Below, in pieces: positions 19,101-26,921 of a stretch of DNA of 40,329 nt. The notes beneath the pieces are model-generated. The model saw nothing but the letters and a program-made list of their open reading frames with translations, was not told the origin of the DNA and did no database searches. The position numbers were made by a program, and so were the translations under genes. Source of the DNA: a virus; the IMG/VR virus record IMGVR_UViG_3300005663_000107, positions 1 through 40,329 of that record. One strand, 5' to 3'. Positions within the stretch are counted from its first letter, which is position 1; every line of letters starts with the position of its first letter.

Positions 19101-20506
19101 CGGACTACCTTGACCAGCTCATCGAGGTCGAACTCGTCGCGCTTGCCGATGTCATCAGCGGCGTCCGTCCACTCCTCGGACCAGGGTGGATCGATAAAGA
19201 AGAGTGTGTCGGGAGAGTCAAACTTCTTCAGAACCGCGCGGTAGTCGAGATTGAAGATGCGAACGCCCTTGAGCCGTTCAGCAAATCGCACCAGCCTCTC
19301 AGGGTCGTATGCGTCTTTCCCGACCTTGGCCGAGTTCGGATTCGCGCGGCGGACGCCGGCCCATGAGCCGCCCTGCAAGTAGAGGAACCGATGTAGCCGC
19401 TCGACCGGGTCCTTCGGCCGCGAATCGAGCATTTCCTTCCAGCCCGCAACGCGGACTTTCCGGTTGAACCTCTTGAGGTGAGCGATGAGCTTCTCATCCG
19501 CCTTCTGGATCATCTTGAGCGCGTGCGAGACCTCAGCATCGAAGTCGTTCAAGACCTCGTCGTCGGCACGCTCCTTGGCGAACAGCACAGAAGCCGCGCC
19601 GGAGAAGGGCTCGACGTAGCGTTTATGCTCGGGGAGCATCGTGGCAATCTTCGATGCGTACTTCGCGGAACCGCCCCATCGCGAGAATGGTCCCGACTTT
19701 GCCAACTGTGACGCGGGTGGCGCATCAACGTCGGGTGCGTCGAGCCGATCGCGGAACTCGTCCCAAAACTCGCCGGGGCTGGCGCTGCGCCACGAGTGCT
19801 CGCCGATCTTCAGCTCGTGCTGGTGCAGCCCATCGAACGCTGAATAGAACACTTGGAGCTGGTGGGCGTGGTTACCCCCAGCAACGGTTTCCACGATCGA
19901 GCCGTCGGGCATTCGTACCCGGTGCGTATGCGCGCCATCCTCGGCCGACTTGTTGGCGCCACTATTCGCGAGGGCGTGAGTGTGTACTCCGTCCTCCTCG
20001 GTGACGATCGTCTTCCCGTCGGGCAGGGCAAACAGGTGAGTGTGCGCACCGTCCTCGCGCGTCGTCTTCTTGTCGCGGTCGAGCGTGTGGACGTGGATGC
20101 CGCCCTCGACCACCGAGTTCGGGAAGCCCTTCCGGGCCTCCGCGATCTCGATCTCGCTCGCGAAGCGGCGACCGGGCGGCGGCTTCTTGAGTTCGATAGG
20201 CTCCTCGAACACCACGACGATCTCGAACGGCATAAAGTGTAGCGGCGAGACCGTCGAGAACTCTTCGAGCGTGAACTGGTCGATGCCTTCGCGCAGCTTC
20301 TTGGGCACTGCCGCGAGGTCGCGGAACCGTTCGGGCTCGCCTTGTGTAACCACTGCCCAAACAAAAACACCCTTCTTGACCGCGAGCCCGACCTCGTTCA
20401 CGAGGAACTGTCGAGCGCCAACTCGCCGGCGCCGTGCCTGGCGCGACAGGAAGCCGGCCGACTTCCCCGCGCGAAGCCGTCCGACCAGGAACGCCGGGTC
20501 CGACAT
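16172..20506 (-). CDS. Polyprotein: HxH repeats, Dam-like methylase, NTase, LigD-like segments, XkdF-type prohead protease
   Basis: 1,444 residues from the ATG at 20506. The frame continues upstream but overlaps the HNH gene, so that part is rejected. Seen, in order: basic N-terminus; six HxH units at ~138-230 (DGAHTH-type repeats); adenine methylase of D12/Dam type at ~272-525 (motif I EPFSGAASVLFAK at 299, DPPW at 439); an acidic linker; a nucleotidyltransferase-like motif at 684-702 (LVGGL...NDIDLLI); a segment like the LigD phosphoesterase domain at ~784-814 (HADLRLQVSDFLVGW); a ligase OB-like stretch at ~1225-1290; and an XkdF serine-protease-like domain at ~1335-1444 (VLEPETIDAQRDIYS; IGLMHQ; LTGFSIGG). 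The XkdF domain fits capsid maturation at this position. Whether the other domains are packaged or cleaved free is unknown. No clear ribosome site was seen. Confidence 0.82.
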   Translation of the reverse strand: MSDPAFLVGRLRAGKSAGFLSRQARRRRVGARQFLVNEVGLAVKKGVFVWAVVTQGEPERFRDLAAVPKKLREGIDQFTLEEFSTVSPLHFMPFEIVVVFEEPIELKKPPPGRRFASEIEIAEARKGFPNSVVEGGIHVHTLDRDKKTTREDGAHTHLFALPDGKTIVTEEDGVHTHALANSGANKSAEDGAHTHRVRMPDGSIVETVAGGNHAHQLQVFYSAFDGLHQHELKIGEHSWRSASPGEFWDEFRDRLDAPDVDAPPASQLAKSGPFSRWGGSAKYASKIATMLPEHKRYVEPFSGAASVLFAKERADDEVLNDFDAEVSHALKMIQKADEKLIAHLKRFNRKVRVAGWKEMLDSRPKDPVERLHRFLYLQGGSWAGVRRANPNSAKVGKDAYDPERLVRFAERLKGVRIFNLDYRAVLKKFDSPDTLFFIDPPWSEEWTDAADDIGKRDEFDLDELVKVVRALKGQWICELGDHDEHRAALKAMGSKQFTIATSEVRSEVGGGIKQARRYFATNIATACREAETKADITTEDLVTEGGALVPSQDGPGKQLSVEDIDPVRLRQLSEEEFKTTVARVDSAYVSGFKGNDKTTLRGLSREDVVNAALFVLDEAKRRDRDIKLDNALVDEVQQLRQKAAEDPEYATIHASGEEQGDVLKLDEVLSHLKSFKLRMPLLYLVGGLANRGETPNDIDLLIKGPMSPALRHVLEFRIGRMFPPELSRRIQFLDDEFGGPFTRHVELADLVVEMRPQFDVKQMALAKQDDPLLDLPKQRGPRPAILQYHFRGKSLHADLRLQVSDFLVGWTLSNQRAGAIRQPVDTVANARRIAQSFSLDGDRFTKPMRAPAKLFATPKSRQPLIWLGIDNRVFEEGEVGATRNEEGVMVIASKPKVEFGLQKSFSHEYFFTGKGSELRGTMFFRQLVGKADDGDGGKTPTGEAFWTSWVSKELMPSVLGRRAVKTKSMPPDGHSAIPISLERVTPKEFRYWERKGNEARTVRDALVDERFFTDDNIKLVDGQYKRVVTEKKFFVPADLPDDAAVEELPRRKQTVEILQKYVGGRDLAIVVPVGLPFEEWSDYFALCAKQNDGAVLVTTPPHPQSEGNEDAIVDAIVGVTTDFIVELPNSAYALAALAKIGRPFRIAGKGGRLYVASLPPASKVDIEWIDLADATYALGGQTSSWTKLKLARIVNAIVHGRDSVKDSPGVWNYFGAVGPIPKADTGKWKETVEVGGKLYVPIGTTGNSKVDAKVGDVIIAEVSEILFTETEPFRLRWFGPASVVKLSDRKSSSGIQEVLDLLEPGERKKSMSPDDELLLGERVVKVVRPKDAEERYVLGIVLEPETIDAQRDIYSHEEVRQVAHKFMERFQNIGLMHQTVINSRVKILESFLAPSDFKVGRQLVKRGTWLLAVRIKDDDLWKKVKTEGLTGFSIGGSAVRVPDA

Positions 20507-20552
20507 CTTCAACGCGGGCAGCTTGCCGCGAGGTGGCTCGACCTTCTGGAGT

Positions 20553-21050
20553 TCAGTGCCCACAAGCAGACTTTGCTGAGCACTGCAACGAGCAGAATTT
20601 TGGGCGCCTATTTCTAGAACCGCGCCGTTCGAACAATGCACCACACGTAACACAAACACACTCACGCACGCGTCGACCCCACGCGCGCCTGCATGCGATG
20701 TCACAGAATGCGCGTTTGGACGGCCGACCGTTGTCCATAAGCCTATCGACGTTTGATCCACACCACGCGCACAGCGCGATCTGGTGCTTCCATGGCTGCC
20801 GTCGATGTAACCGCGTGTGTTCTGCTAAGCTCAACAACCGCAAGTTCTCTGCTCGATTGTCGGCTCTGATTCCGTTCACGTGATGCACTACTTCATCGGA
20901 CCGCAGCGGTCGGCCCAGCGCTGCAGCGACTACCAGGCGGTGCTCCTTCTCTGCTCGACCGTCTATCGCGATGACGACGTAGCCCGCTGAATCTGTGCGA
21001 GTGGGCCACCACGGCGATTTCGTAAAGCGCTCTACAGTACCAGCATCCAC
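20553..21050 (-). CDS. HNH homing-type endonuclease with C-terminal zinc motifs
   Basis: 165 residues. The HNH core spans [35 protein letters not shown] and LAEHTRLH (catalytic-type His-His at 56-57, Asn at 65 and 69, His at 78). After it come CAWCG, CDIAC, CVTCG and CSLQC, i.e. paired cysteines that could hold two zincs and read DNA. Free-standing HNH genes of this type are common mobile elements in phages. It is inserted between the terminator at 21161 and the polyprotein gene. I saw no flanking intron structure and no strong ribosome site. Confidence 0.85.
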   Translation of the reverse strand: MDAGTVERFTKSPWWPTRTDSAGYVVIAIDGRAEKEHRLVVAAALGRPLRSDEVVHHVNGIRADNRAENLRLLSLAEHTRLHRRQPWKHQIALCAWCGSNVDRLMDNGRPSKRAFCDIACRRAWGRRVRECVCVTCGALFERRGSRNRRPKFCSLQCSAKSACGH

Positions 21051-21160
21051 GATGTTGATATTGCATAGTCTGTAAGCACGATGTCAAGTCTACGCTAAAT
21101 GGATGCGCCCAAGATAGCAGAGCTGCGCACGCCGGAGCTAGCCACGATCTGAACGAAAGA

Positions 21161-21182
21161 GGGGCCCGCCGAAGCGGGCCCC
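21161..21182 (-). terminator. GC-rich UUCG-loop transcription terminator
   Basis: A 9-bp perfect stem (GGGGCCCGC / GCGGGCCCC) closed by a TTCG tetraloop when read on the minus strand, followed by TCTTTCGTT. It lies about 77 nt after the stop of the 21259-22056 gene, consistent with ending that transcript. The U-run is short, so termination may be partial. Confidence 0.72.
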
Positions 21183-21258
21183 GTGGCTCGTCGACTCTGT
21201 CTCGACAGCGGGAAGGAGGCGGGGCGGAGCCGCTGAGCCGCAGCGAGTGTAACCCGTT

Positions 21259-22056
21259 CTAGTCGCCTTCGGGTTGCTTGTGCCAAGGATCGTGGCCGAA
21301 GGGCAAGTCCGCCTTCTGGATCGGCTCGCCCTTCATGAACGACTCGGTGTTCATATCCGCGGGCCACTCCGCGCGCTCCGTGACCTCGCCGTCGCCGTCG
21401 CCGGCCGCAGCAGCATCACCCGCAGCAGCATCACCCGCGTCACCGTCACCGGCAGCACTCGCATCATTGTCCCCGGCAGCGTCTCCGTCTCCGTCGCCCG
21501 CGCCTTCACCAACATCATTGTCCCCGGCGGCGTCCCCGTCCCCGTCATCGCCCGCATCACCGTCCCCGGCGGCGACACCGTCGTCTGCGCCGCCATCTCC
21601 GGCGCCGCTGCCCTCACCCGCGACCTCTGCCACCGCAACCGGGAACTGGATGCTCTCGGCCACGCCGTCGGCGAAGCCGGCCTTCGCGATCTCGATCGAG
21701 GTACGAAGCGCGTCGAGCTGCTCTGCGTTCAGGCCGCCCGCGAGCGCCTTCGCGACTTCGGCCTTGGCGTACGAGATGAACGCCTCTTGGTTCATCTCGC
21801 GCAGCTCGTACCCGTGCGACGCGACACCGCTTGCCGCCGACAGCAACGCAGTGATGGAACGGATCTGATCCGCCATCCCCGAAGGCTCCTCGCCCTCGCC
21901 CGCGCGCTTCACGACGGACGTCAGTTGTTCGAGCGCGCCGCGAAGCATCGCGGCACCGGGACCACCCGCACCACCCGTGTGACCTTGCGCCTCCAAAAGC
22001 CGCGCGAATGCCGCCTTGATCTTCTCGACCTTGGTCTCTTGAACTGTCGATGACAT
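21259..22056 (-). CDS. Acidic scaffold-like protein with WPADMN motif
   Basis: 265 residues from the ATG at 22056, with AGGAGGATC as ribosome site. The N-terminal half is helical (KIKAAFARLLEAQG; DQIRSITALLSAASG). Residues ~150-225 are a low-complexity Ala/Gly/Asp run with GDGDA-like repeats. The end has EWPADMN and a Lys/His/Trp tail. Acidic composition, helices and the WPADMN element shared with the scaffold at 15014-16069 suggest a second head-assembly or internal virion protein. It is not recognised beyond that. Confidence 0.65.
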   Translation of the reverse strand: MSSTVQETKVEKIKAAFARLLEAQGHTGGAGGPGAAMLRGALEQLTSVVKRAGEGEEPSGMADQIRSITALLSAASGVASHGYELREMNQEAFISYAKAEVAKALAGGLNAEQLDALRTSIEIAKAGFADGVAESIQFPVAVAEVAGEGSGAGDGGADDGVAAGDGDAGDDGDGDAAGDNDVGEGAGDGDGDAAGDNDASAAGDGDAGDAAAGDAAAAGDGDGEVTERAEWPADMNTESFMKGEPIQKADLPFGHDPWHKQPEGD

Positions 22057-22173
22057 TCCCGGATCCTCCTGGAGGCTGCGCTCCACCTTGAGTATGGGTC
22101 TACAAATACCACGATCTTGCGGCTTGATGCGAGGGCCTTGGCACCGAGACGTTGTCGCCGTAGGATAGACCCG
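22057..22173. other. Divergent intergenic region, probable promoters
   Basis: 117 bp between the minus-strand 22056 gene and the plus-strand 22174 gene. Both sides need a promoter here, because genes leave in opposite directions. I could not define convincing -35/-10 pairs. A plus-strand AGGAT lies before 22174. Confidence 0.4.
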
Positions 22174-22395
22174 ATGAAGGTCCAGGTGAAGCTCTACGAG
22201 ATCGAGCGCGGTGCAGCGAAGACGAGCAAGCCCAAACCGCTGCCGTCATTCGAGGTAAGTGGTTCGAACCATGACGCAGTTAGGGGCGCGGTACGCGCTG
22301 AGATCGAGAAGCAGGGCCGCGAGGCACGGTCGATCTCGTTCGGCCCGAACAACATCGTCCACGCGGTGACGTTCCCCGACAAGCGAACCCCGTAG
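22174..22395 (+). CDS. Hypothetical small protein upstream of the portal gene
   Basis: 73 residues, start ATG at 22174 with AGGAT about 8 nt before it. Two beta-like strands flank a helix (SNHDAVRGAVRAEIEKQG). No family recognised. It is the first gene of the plus-strand island that carries portal and MuF genes. Confidence 0.68.
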   Translation: MKVQVKLYEIERGAAKTSKPKPLPSFEVSGSNHDAVRGAVRAEIEKQGREARSISFGPNNIVHAVTFPDKRTP

Positions 22396-22452
22396 CAGGG
22401 CCTCCGCGAGTATCGCGGCGAAATACCAAACCGTGCTAGGGTCTTGTGCGGG

Positions 22453-25353
22453 ATGAAGCAGGAGGACGTGAACGCAGCCGTAGCTGAGCTGGCGGACGTG
22501 GTTCCGCTCGTCAAGGCACACCTGGTTGGTCGGGACGACGTTGAGCAGCCGAACGCGGTCCAGGTACGCGAAGACGAGCTGGCACGAACGTTCTCGCAGC
22601 TCGGCGCGATCGAGCCGCCATTCGACCCCGAGACGCTGTGCCTACTGCTGGAGCATTCGAACGCGCTCCGCCAGAACATCGACGCTTACGTCACCAACAT
22701 CGACGGCTTCGGCCACAAGTTCGAGCCAGTGATCAACCTCGAATCCGACGAGGCGCCCGCGCAAATCGCGAACGCGATCTACATCGAACGACTGCGGCAG
22801 CAAGAAGCCGGCGAAGAAACCACGTTCGAGAACCTGGATCCCACCAAGGAAGAGGTGGACGCGAAGATCATCGAACTGCACGACCTCATGCGACGCGAGA
22901 AATCAAAGCTCGTCAACTTCTTCGAGTTCTGCTGCGCGGACGTGAGCTTCGTCTCACTACGCAGACGAATGCGGCAAGACATCGAAGTCCTGGGCAACGC
23001 CTACTGGGAAATCATTCGCAACGGCGCCGGGGAGATCGCGCAGTTCAATTACATCCCCGGCTACACCATGCGCCTGCTGTCGCTCGACGCAACAGCGGTT
23101 GACGTCGAAACCAAGATCAAAATCTCCGATCTTGAATTCGATACGATCAAGATGCAGCGACAGTTCCGCAAGCTGGTCCAGGTAGTCGAAGGGAAGTCGG
23201 TCTGGTTCAAGGAACTCGGCGACCCACGGGTCATCTCGCGCAAGACCGGCAAGGAGTTCAAGGATGTTGAGGCGCTGAAGAAGAACGACCCGATGGACGG
23301 ACCCGCCCACGAGGTCCTACACTTCAAGATTCACAACCCACGCTCAGCGTACGGCACGCCACGTTGGATCGGCAACCTGCTCTCGGTCATGGGCTCGCGC
23401 CAGAGTGAAGAGGTGAACTTCCTCTACTTCGAGAACAAGTCGATCCCCCCGATGGTCATGCTCGTGTCGGGCGGACGCGTGTCGTCAGAGACGATCAGCA
23501 GGGTAGAGGATCACGTCAAGAACGCATCGAAGGGTCGACGCAACTTCCACAAAATTCTCGTGCTCGAAGGCGAGAGCGACGCGACTGCCGGCGGCGGCAA
23601 GATGAAAATCGAACTCAAGCCGCTGACGCAAGCGATCTACCAGGACGCGTTGTTCCAGAAGTACGACGAGCGCAACATCGATAAGGTCGGAATGAGCTTC
23701 CGCCTGCCGCGAATGCTCCGCGGTGACATCCGCGACTTCAACCGCGCCTGCTACGACGAGCGCACGGAGACGCTCACGCGGCGGGGGTGGCTGCGGCTCG
23801 ATCAGTTCCGCGACGACGACGAGATCGCCGCGTACCACCCGGGCCAGGACAATGTTGAGTTCACGAGACCCGATGCGCTGCACGTGTACGAGGTGGATGA
23901 GGAGCTGCTGCACTTCCGATCTGCGGTCGCCGACGTGATGGTGACCGAAGATCACCGGATGCTCGCGCGCCCACTCGGCGCTGAGCGGTTCGAGGTCCAC
24001 GCGTCGCAGTCGATTCCGTGGCCGCGCTACGCGCTCAAGACCACGGTGGGGCACGCCGACGGCACGCGGCTTGACGGCTTCACGCTGCCCAAGGACGACG
24101 GGTGCCAGATCGAGCGAGGGCACGACCATGTGTCGAGCGTAGCCGGCGACGACTTCGTGGCCTTTCTCGGTTACTGGCTCAGCGAGGGGTCGCTCCTGAG
24201 TACGAATCACCCGAGCGCACCGTACCTCGTGACCTTGAGCCAGCGTGACGGTGGGACGGCCGACGCGATCCGCGCGTGCTTGAAGCGAACCGGATGGGCC
24301 TTCTCTGAGAGCTGCGACGAGGTCGCCGAGATGCGTCGGTGGCAGCTGAGCAACCGGTGCCTGTCGTCGTGGCTGCGCGAGCACTGCGGCTCGGACTCTG
24401 GCTCGAAGCGGATCCCGGACATCGCCCGCGATCTGTGTCCCGAGCAGACGCGAATCTTGTTCAATGCTCTGATGGCGGGCGACGGACACTGGGATTCGAG
24501 ACCGGGCCGCAACAGCGGGTTCTATCCTTCGGTGTCTCGCGGCCTGTGCGACGACGTACAGGTGCTCGCGCTCCGACTCGGTCACCGTGCTACGCTGTCG
24601 CTGCACTACGCCGCGCACGACAACCGGCGCGCATGTTGGCGCGTGTTGATCTCGGTGGGCCGCGACGCCGAGTTCCGTGACCTGCCGGAGCGGGTACACT
24701 ACCAAGGCCGAGTGTACTGCTTCTCCGTACCAGAGTACGGGTTCTACGTCACTCGCCGCAACGGTAAAGTCGCCGTGCAGGGTAACACAGCTCAAGCGGC
24801 GTTGGTCTTCGCCGAGGCGCAGGTCTTCCAACCGGAGCGCGAGGAGTTCGACTTCATCATCAACCGCAAGATCCTCACCGACATGGGGATCCGGTTCTGG
24901 CGCTTCCGTTCGAACGGTCCGATCACAAAGGACGCGGCGCAGCTGACCGAGATGATCGCAACGCTGCTGCGCGCCGGTGCGATCGTGCCAAGCGAGGCGC
25001 GGCAGCTTGCCGAGGACGTCTTCAACCGAGAGTTCAAACGCATCGATGCGTTCTGGACCGAACAGCCGTTGCAGCTTTCAGTCGTTGGGGCCGGGCCTGG
25101 CGAGGAACCGGACAGGGGTGGAGACAAGGCCGACCTCACGGTCCAGGACCTCGCCGAGGAAGGTGGGCTACTCAACCCAGAGCAAGCCCGTCGGCGACCA
25201 CAGGTCCCGCCGTCAATCGGGAAGCGGCGTCTCGTCGCGCAGGCCGCACACCTCATCAAGGTTCGAGACGCGATCCGCGCGGAAGAGCGACGACAGGCCG
25301 AGGACGAGTTCCTCGCCGCGAAGGACGAAGCGGACGATGGAGAGCCTGACTGA
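22453..25353 (+). CDS. Portal protein, PBSX-type, interrupted by an intein
   Basis: 966 residues from the ATG at 22453 (a TTG at 22444 is an alternative). Removing the 346-residue intein leaves a 620-residue portal. Portal signs: GNAYWEIIRNGAGEIAQFNY, then HEVLHFK-like and NFLYFENKSIPPMVMLVSGG stretches, which fit the PBSX family. After the intein come QAALVFAEAQVFQPEREEF and a terminal helical region. It would form the dodecameric DNA channel at the capsid vertex. It overlaps the next gene by 17 nt. It is encoded opposite to the rest of the head genes. Confidence 0.92.
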   Translation: MKQEDVNAAVAELADVVPLVKAHLVGRDDVEQPNAVQVREDELARTFSQLGAIEPPFDPETLCLLLEHSNALRQNIDAYVTNIDGFGHKFEPVINLESDEAPAQIANAIYIERLRQQEAGEETTFENLDPTKEEVDAKIIELHDLMRREKSKLVNFFEFCCADVSFVSLRRRMRQDIEVLGNAYWEIIRNGAGEIAQFNYIPGYTMRLLSLDATAVDVETKIKISDLEFDTIKMQRQFRKLVQVVEGKSVWFKELGDPRVISRKTGKEFKDVEALKKNDPMDGPAHEVLHFKIHNPRSAYGTPRWIGNLLSVMGSRQSEEVNFLYFENKSIPPMVMLVSGGRVSSETISRVEDHVKNASKGRRNFHKILVLEGESDATAGGGKMKIELKPLTQAIYQDALFQKYDERNIDKVGMSFRLPRMLRGDIRDFNRACYDERTETLTRRGWLRLDQFRDDDEIAAYHPGQDNVEFTRPDALHVYEVDEELLHFRSAVADVMVTEDHRMLARPLGAERFEVHASQSIPWPRYALKTTVGHADGTRLDGFTLPKDDGCQIERGHDHVSSVAGDDFVAFLGYWLSEGSLLSTNHPSAPYLVTLSQRDGGTADAIRACLKRTGWAFSESCDEVAEMRRWQLSNRCLSSWLREHCGSDSGSKRIPDIARDLCPEQTRILFNALMAGDGHWDSRPGRNSGFYPSVSRGLCDDVQVLALRLGHRATLSLHYAAHDNRRACWRVLISVGRDAEFRDLPERVHYQGRVYCFSVPEYGFYVTRRNGKVAVQGNTAQAALVFAEAQVFQPEREEFDFIINRKILTDMGIRFWRFRSNGPITKDAAQLTEMIATLLRAGAIVPSEARQLAEDVFNREFKRIDAFWTEQPLQLSVVGAGPGEEPDRGGDKADLTVQDLAEEGGLLNPEQARRRPQVPPSIGKRRLVAQAAHLIKVRDAIRAEERRQAEDEFLAAKDEADDGEPD
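23749..24786 (+). other. Intein with LAGLIDADG homing endonuclease in the portal
   Basis: The intein starts at Cys433 (CYDERTETLTRRGW, a typical block A) and ends at Asn778, with Thr as the first residue of the C-extein. LAGLIDADG-like motifs are FLGYWLSEG (571-579) and LMAGDG (673-678), both with the acidic residue in place. Block F is near VYCFSVPEYGFYVTRRNG. The residue before the last Asn is Gly instead of the usual His. Insertion is inside a conserved portal helix (DFNRA/TAQAALVFAEA), as expected for inteins. Confidence 0.92.
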
Positions 25354-26404
25354 CCTCTACGAGGACGGCGCCGCTGCGATCGAGGAGATACTCAGCGACG
25401 TCTATCACCTCGATGTCGCGAAGGCCCTCAACCCAACGAACCGCGGCGACTTCCTCACGATCGTCAACCGTCTCTCGCGAAGCCTGAAACGCGCGACGGC
25501 GGGGGACGAAGCGAAGGTGCTGCGCGCCGCGCTGAAACGGCTTGACGTTGACTGGCCAAATCTTAGCGCGGCTCAACGCGCACGAGCCGTCACGGCAGCG
25601 ACAAGGTCACTTGCGCCGCTGCCGAAGGCGATCCTGCCGAAGGTGGACAAAGTCTTCGAAGTGTCGGGAACTCGCGTGGTCGGCCAGACGCGGAAGGCGG
25701 TCAAGCGACGGTTCCGACTGAAGATCCAAAGCGCGACCCGGCTCGTCGACCGACGCGCGACGCGCGAACTCGCGCGCAGCCAAGCCAACTTCATCACCGA
25801 CCAGCTCGGCTTGCGGCGACAGAACTTCTCCGCACAGGCAAGACGCATCGTCTCCGACGGACTCGAACGAGGACTCGGGCGCAAGGCCATCGCCGAACAA
25901 CTCCAAAGCAAACTCACCGCGTCCTCGTTGAGACAAAGCAAATCGTATTGGCAGGTCATCGCGTCGTCGTTCGTGAACCGAGCGCGTACAACATCGAGCC
26001 TGCTTTCCTTCAAGGAGGCCGGACTCGATCGCTACATCTTCGAAGCCGTCCTCGACGAGGCGACGACCGAGGTTTGTCGATTCATGCACGAGAAGACGTT
26101 CACCGTCGACTCGGGTCTCAAGCGACTGGACAGCGTGCGCGGCGAACGCGACTCGGACAAGGTCAAGGCTGCGCTCCCCTGGGTCCGCGACCGCAAAGAT
26201 TCGAAGGGCCGCGACGTCATGGCGTTCGAACGTGAGGACGGATCGCAGCAGAGCATCGGTGTGGTACAAGAGCCGGGCTTCGGCGAGGCCGACAAGATCG
26301 GTACCTACACCAACACGATGTCGGACAAGGGCCTGGAGAAGAACGGCATCCAACAGCCTCCGCTGCATGGTTTTTGCCGTAGTACGGTAGTCCCGGAGGT
26401 TTGA
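25337..26404 (+). CDS. MuF-like head morphogenesis protein
   Basis: 355 residues from an ATG that lies within the end of the portal gene. The longer frame upstream is in the wrong frame of the portal and is ignored. The N-terminal two thirds are basic helices. The C-terminus carries the family pattern YIFEAVLDEATTEVCRFMH and finally QPPLHGFCRS, the minor-head MuF/SPP1 gp7 signature. It probably sits on the portal inside the capsid. Confidence 0.85.
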   Translation: MESLTDLYEDGAAAIEEILSDVYHLDVAKALNPTNRGDFLTIVNRLSRSLKRATAGDEAKVLRAALKRLDVDWPNLSAAQRARAVTAATRSLAPLPKAILPKVDKVFEVSGTRVVGQTRKAVKRRFRLKIQSATRLVDRRATRELARSQANFITDQLGLRRQNFSAQARRIVSDGLERGLGRKAIAEQLQSKLTASSLRQSKSYWQVIASSFVNRARTTSSLLSFKEAGLDRYIFEAVLDEATTEVCRFMHEKTFTVDSGLKRLDSVRGERDSDKVKAALPWVRDRKDSKGRDVMAFEREDGSQQSIGVVQEPGFGEADKIGTYTNTMSDKGLEKNGIQQPPLHGFCRSTVVPEV

Positions 26405-26407
26405 TCC

Positions 26408-26710
26408 ATGACTGGAACGCTAGCCGCGCTGATGAGCAACCCTCGCGATCTCGGGATCGTGGTCGGCGGATTCGAGCGCGTCATCTTTGGGAGCTTCATC
26501 GTAGACCAGGGTCCGCAGACGATGGCGGAGATCAAACGACGCTTCGAAATTTGTACGCGCATCTTCAAAGAGCTGCGCGGCGATCTCGACTGGGGCCTCC
26601 AGCGCATCCTCGACCACCTGCCCGCGTACCTGCGCGCAGAGCTGGACGGAATGGAGTGGGAGCCGGACACGCGTCAGTGTTGGGTGCCCAGCGACGGCGC
26701 GATGAGTTAG
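26408..26710 (+). CDS. Hypothetical protein after the MuF gene
   Basis: 100 residues, start ATG at 26408, 3 nt after the MuF stop. It has a hydrophobic N-terminal portion (NPRDLGIVVGGFERVIFGSF) and a helical, acidic end (WGLQRILDHLPAYLRAELDG). No family recognised. The stop codon abuts the first box of array 1, so this gene and the Tas-like gene converge on that array. Confidence 0.68.
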   Translation: MTGTLAALMSNPRDLGIVVGGFERVIFGSFIVDQGPQTMAEIKRRFEICTRIFKELRGDLDWGLQRILDHLPAYLRAELDGMEWEPDTRQCWVPSDGAMS

Positions 26711-26915
26711 AAGCGCGCTAGGACTTCGGGCGACGCTTTCAGAACGGCTCGCGTAGATCGAGTGGTCGTCGTATCTGCTATGGCTCGCGTGTCAGTAGAG
26801 GGCGGCGCAAGTGGTGAGGCGCGCGCGAGTACCACGGGCGGCGTGAGGAGAACGGCTCGCGTCAGCGGGACGGTTGTCGTAGTGCCAACGGCTCGCGCGT
26901 GAGGACCGGGTGCCG
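26710..26915 (-). repeat. TIGR-like guide array 1 (12 boxes), 3' of the Tas-like gene
   Basis: Boxes lie at exact 18-bp steps: 26710 (degenerate), 26728, 26746, 26764, 26782, 26800, 26818, 26836, 26854, 26872, 26890 and 26908. A-type (GGCTCGCG and variants such as GGCGCGCG) alternates with B-type (GGGCGACG, GGTCGTCG, GGGCGGCG, GGTTGTCG, GGGTGCCG), each separated by a unique 10-nt segment. Coordinates are plus-strand; the strand given is inferred from the flanking Tas-like gene. The array ends 6 nt from that gene's stop. Confidence 0.88.
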
Positions 26916-26921
26916 CCTCCA

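Noticed and set aside
20553-20761. Extension of the polyprotein upstream to 20761
   Set aside because: The extra 85 codons overlap the HNH gene, show no protein-like conservation and would need two real genes in one stretch. The ATG at 20506 follows the HNH stop.
20553-21250. Group I intron carrying the HNH gene
   Set aside because: I could not identify a 5' exon of the polyprotein or intron core elements, and a strong terminator lies upstream, so a free-standing HNH gene is simpler.
23485-24831. 448-codon minus-strand frame opposite the intein
   Set aside because: An antisense shadow caused by GC-rich codon use. The plus-strand frame has intein and portal motifs.
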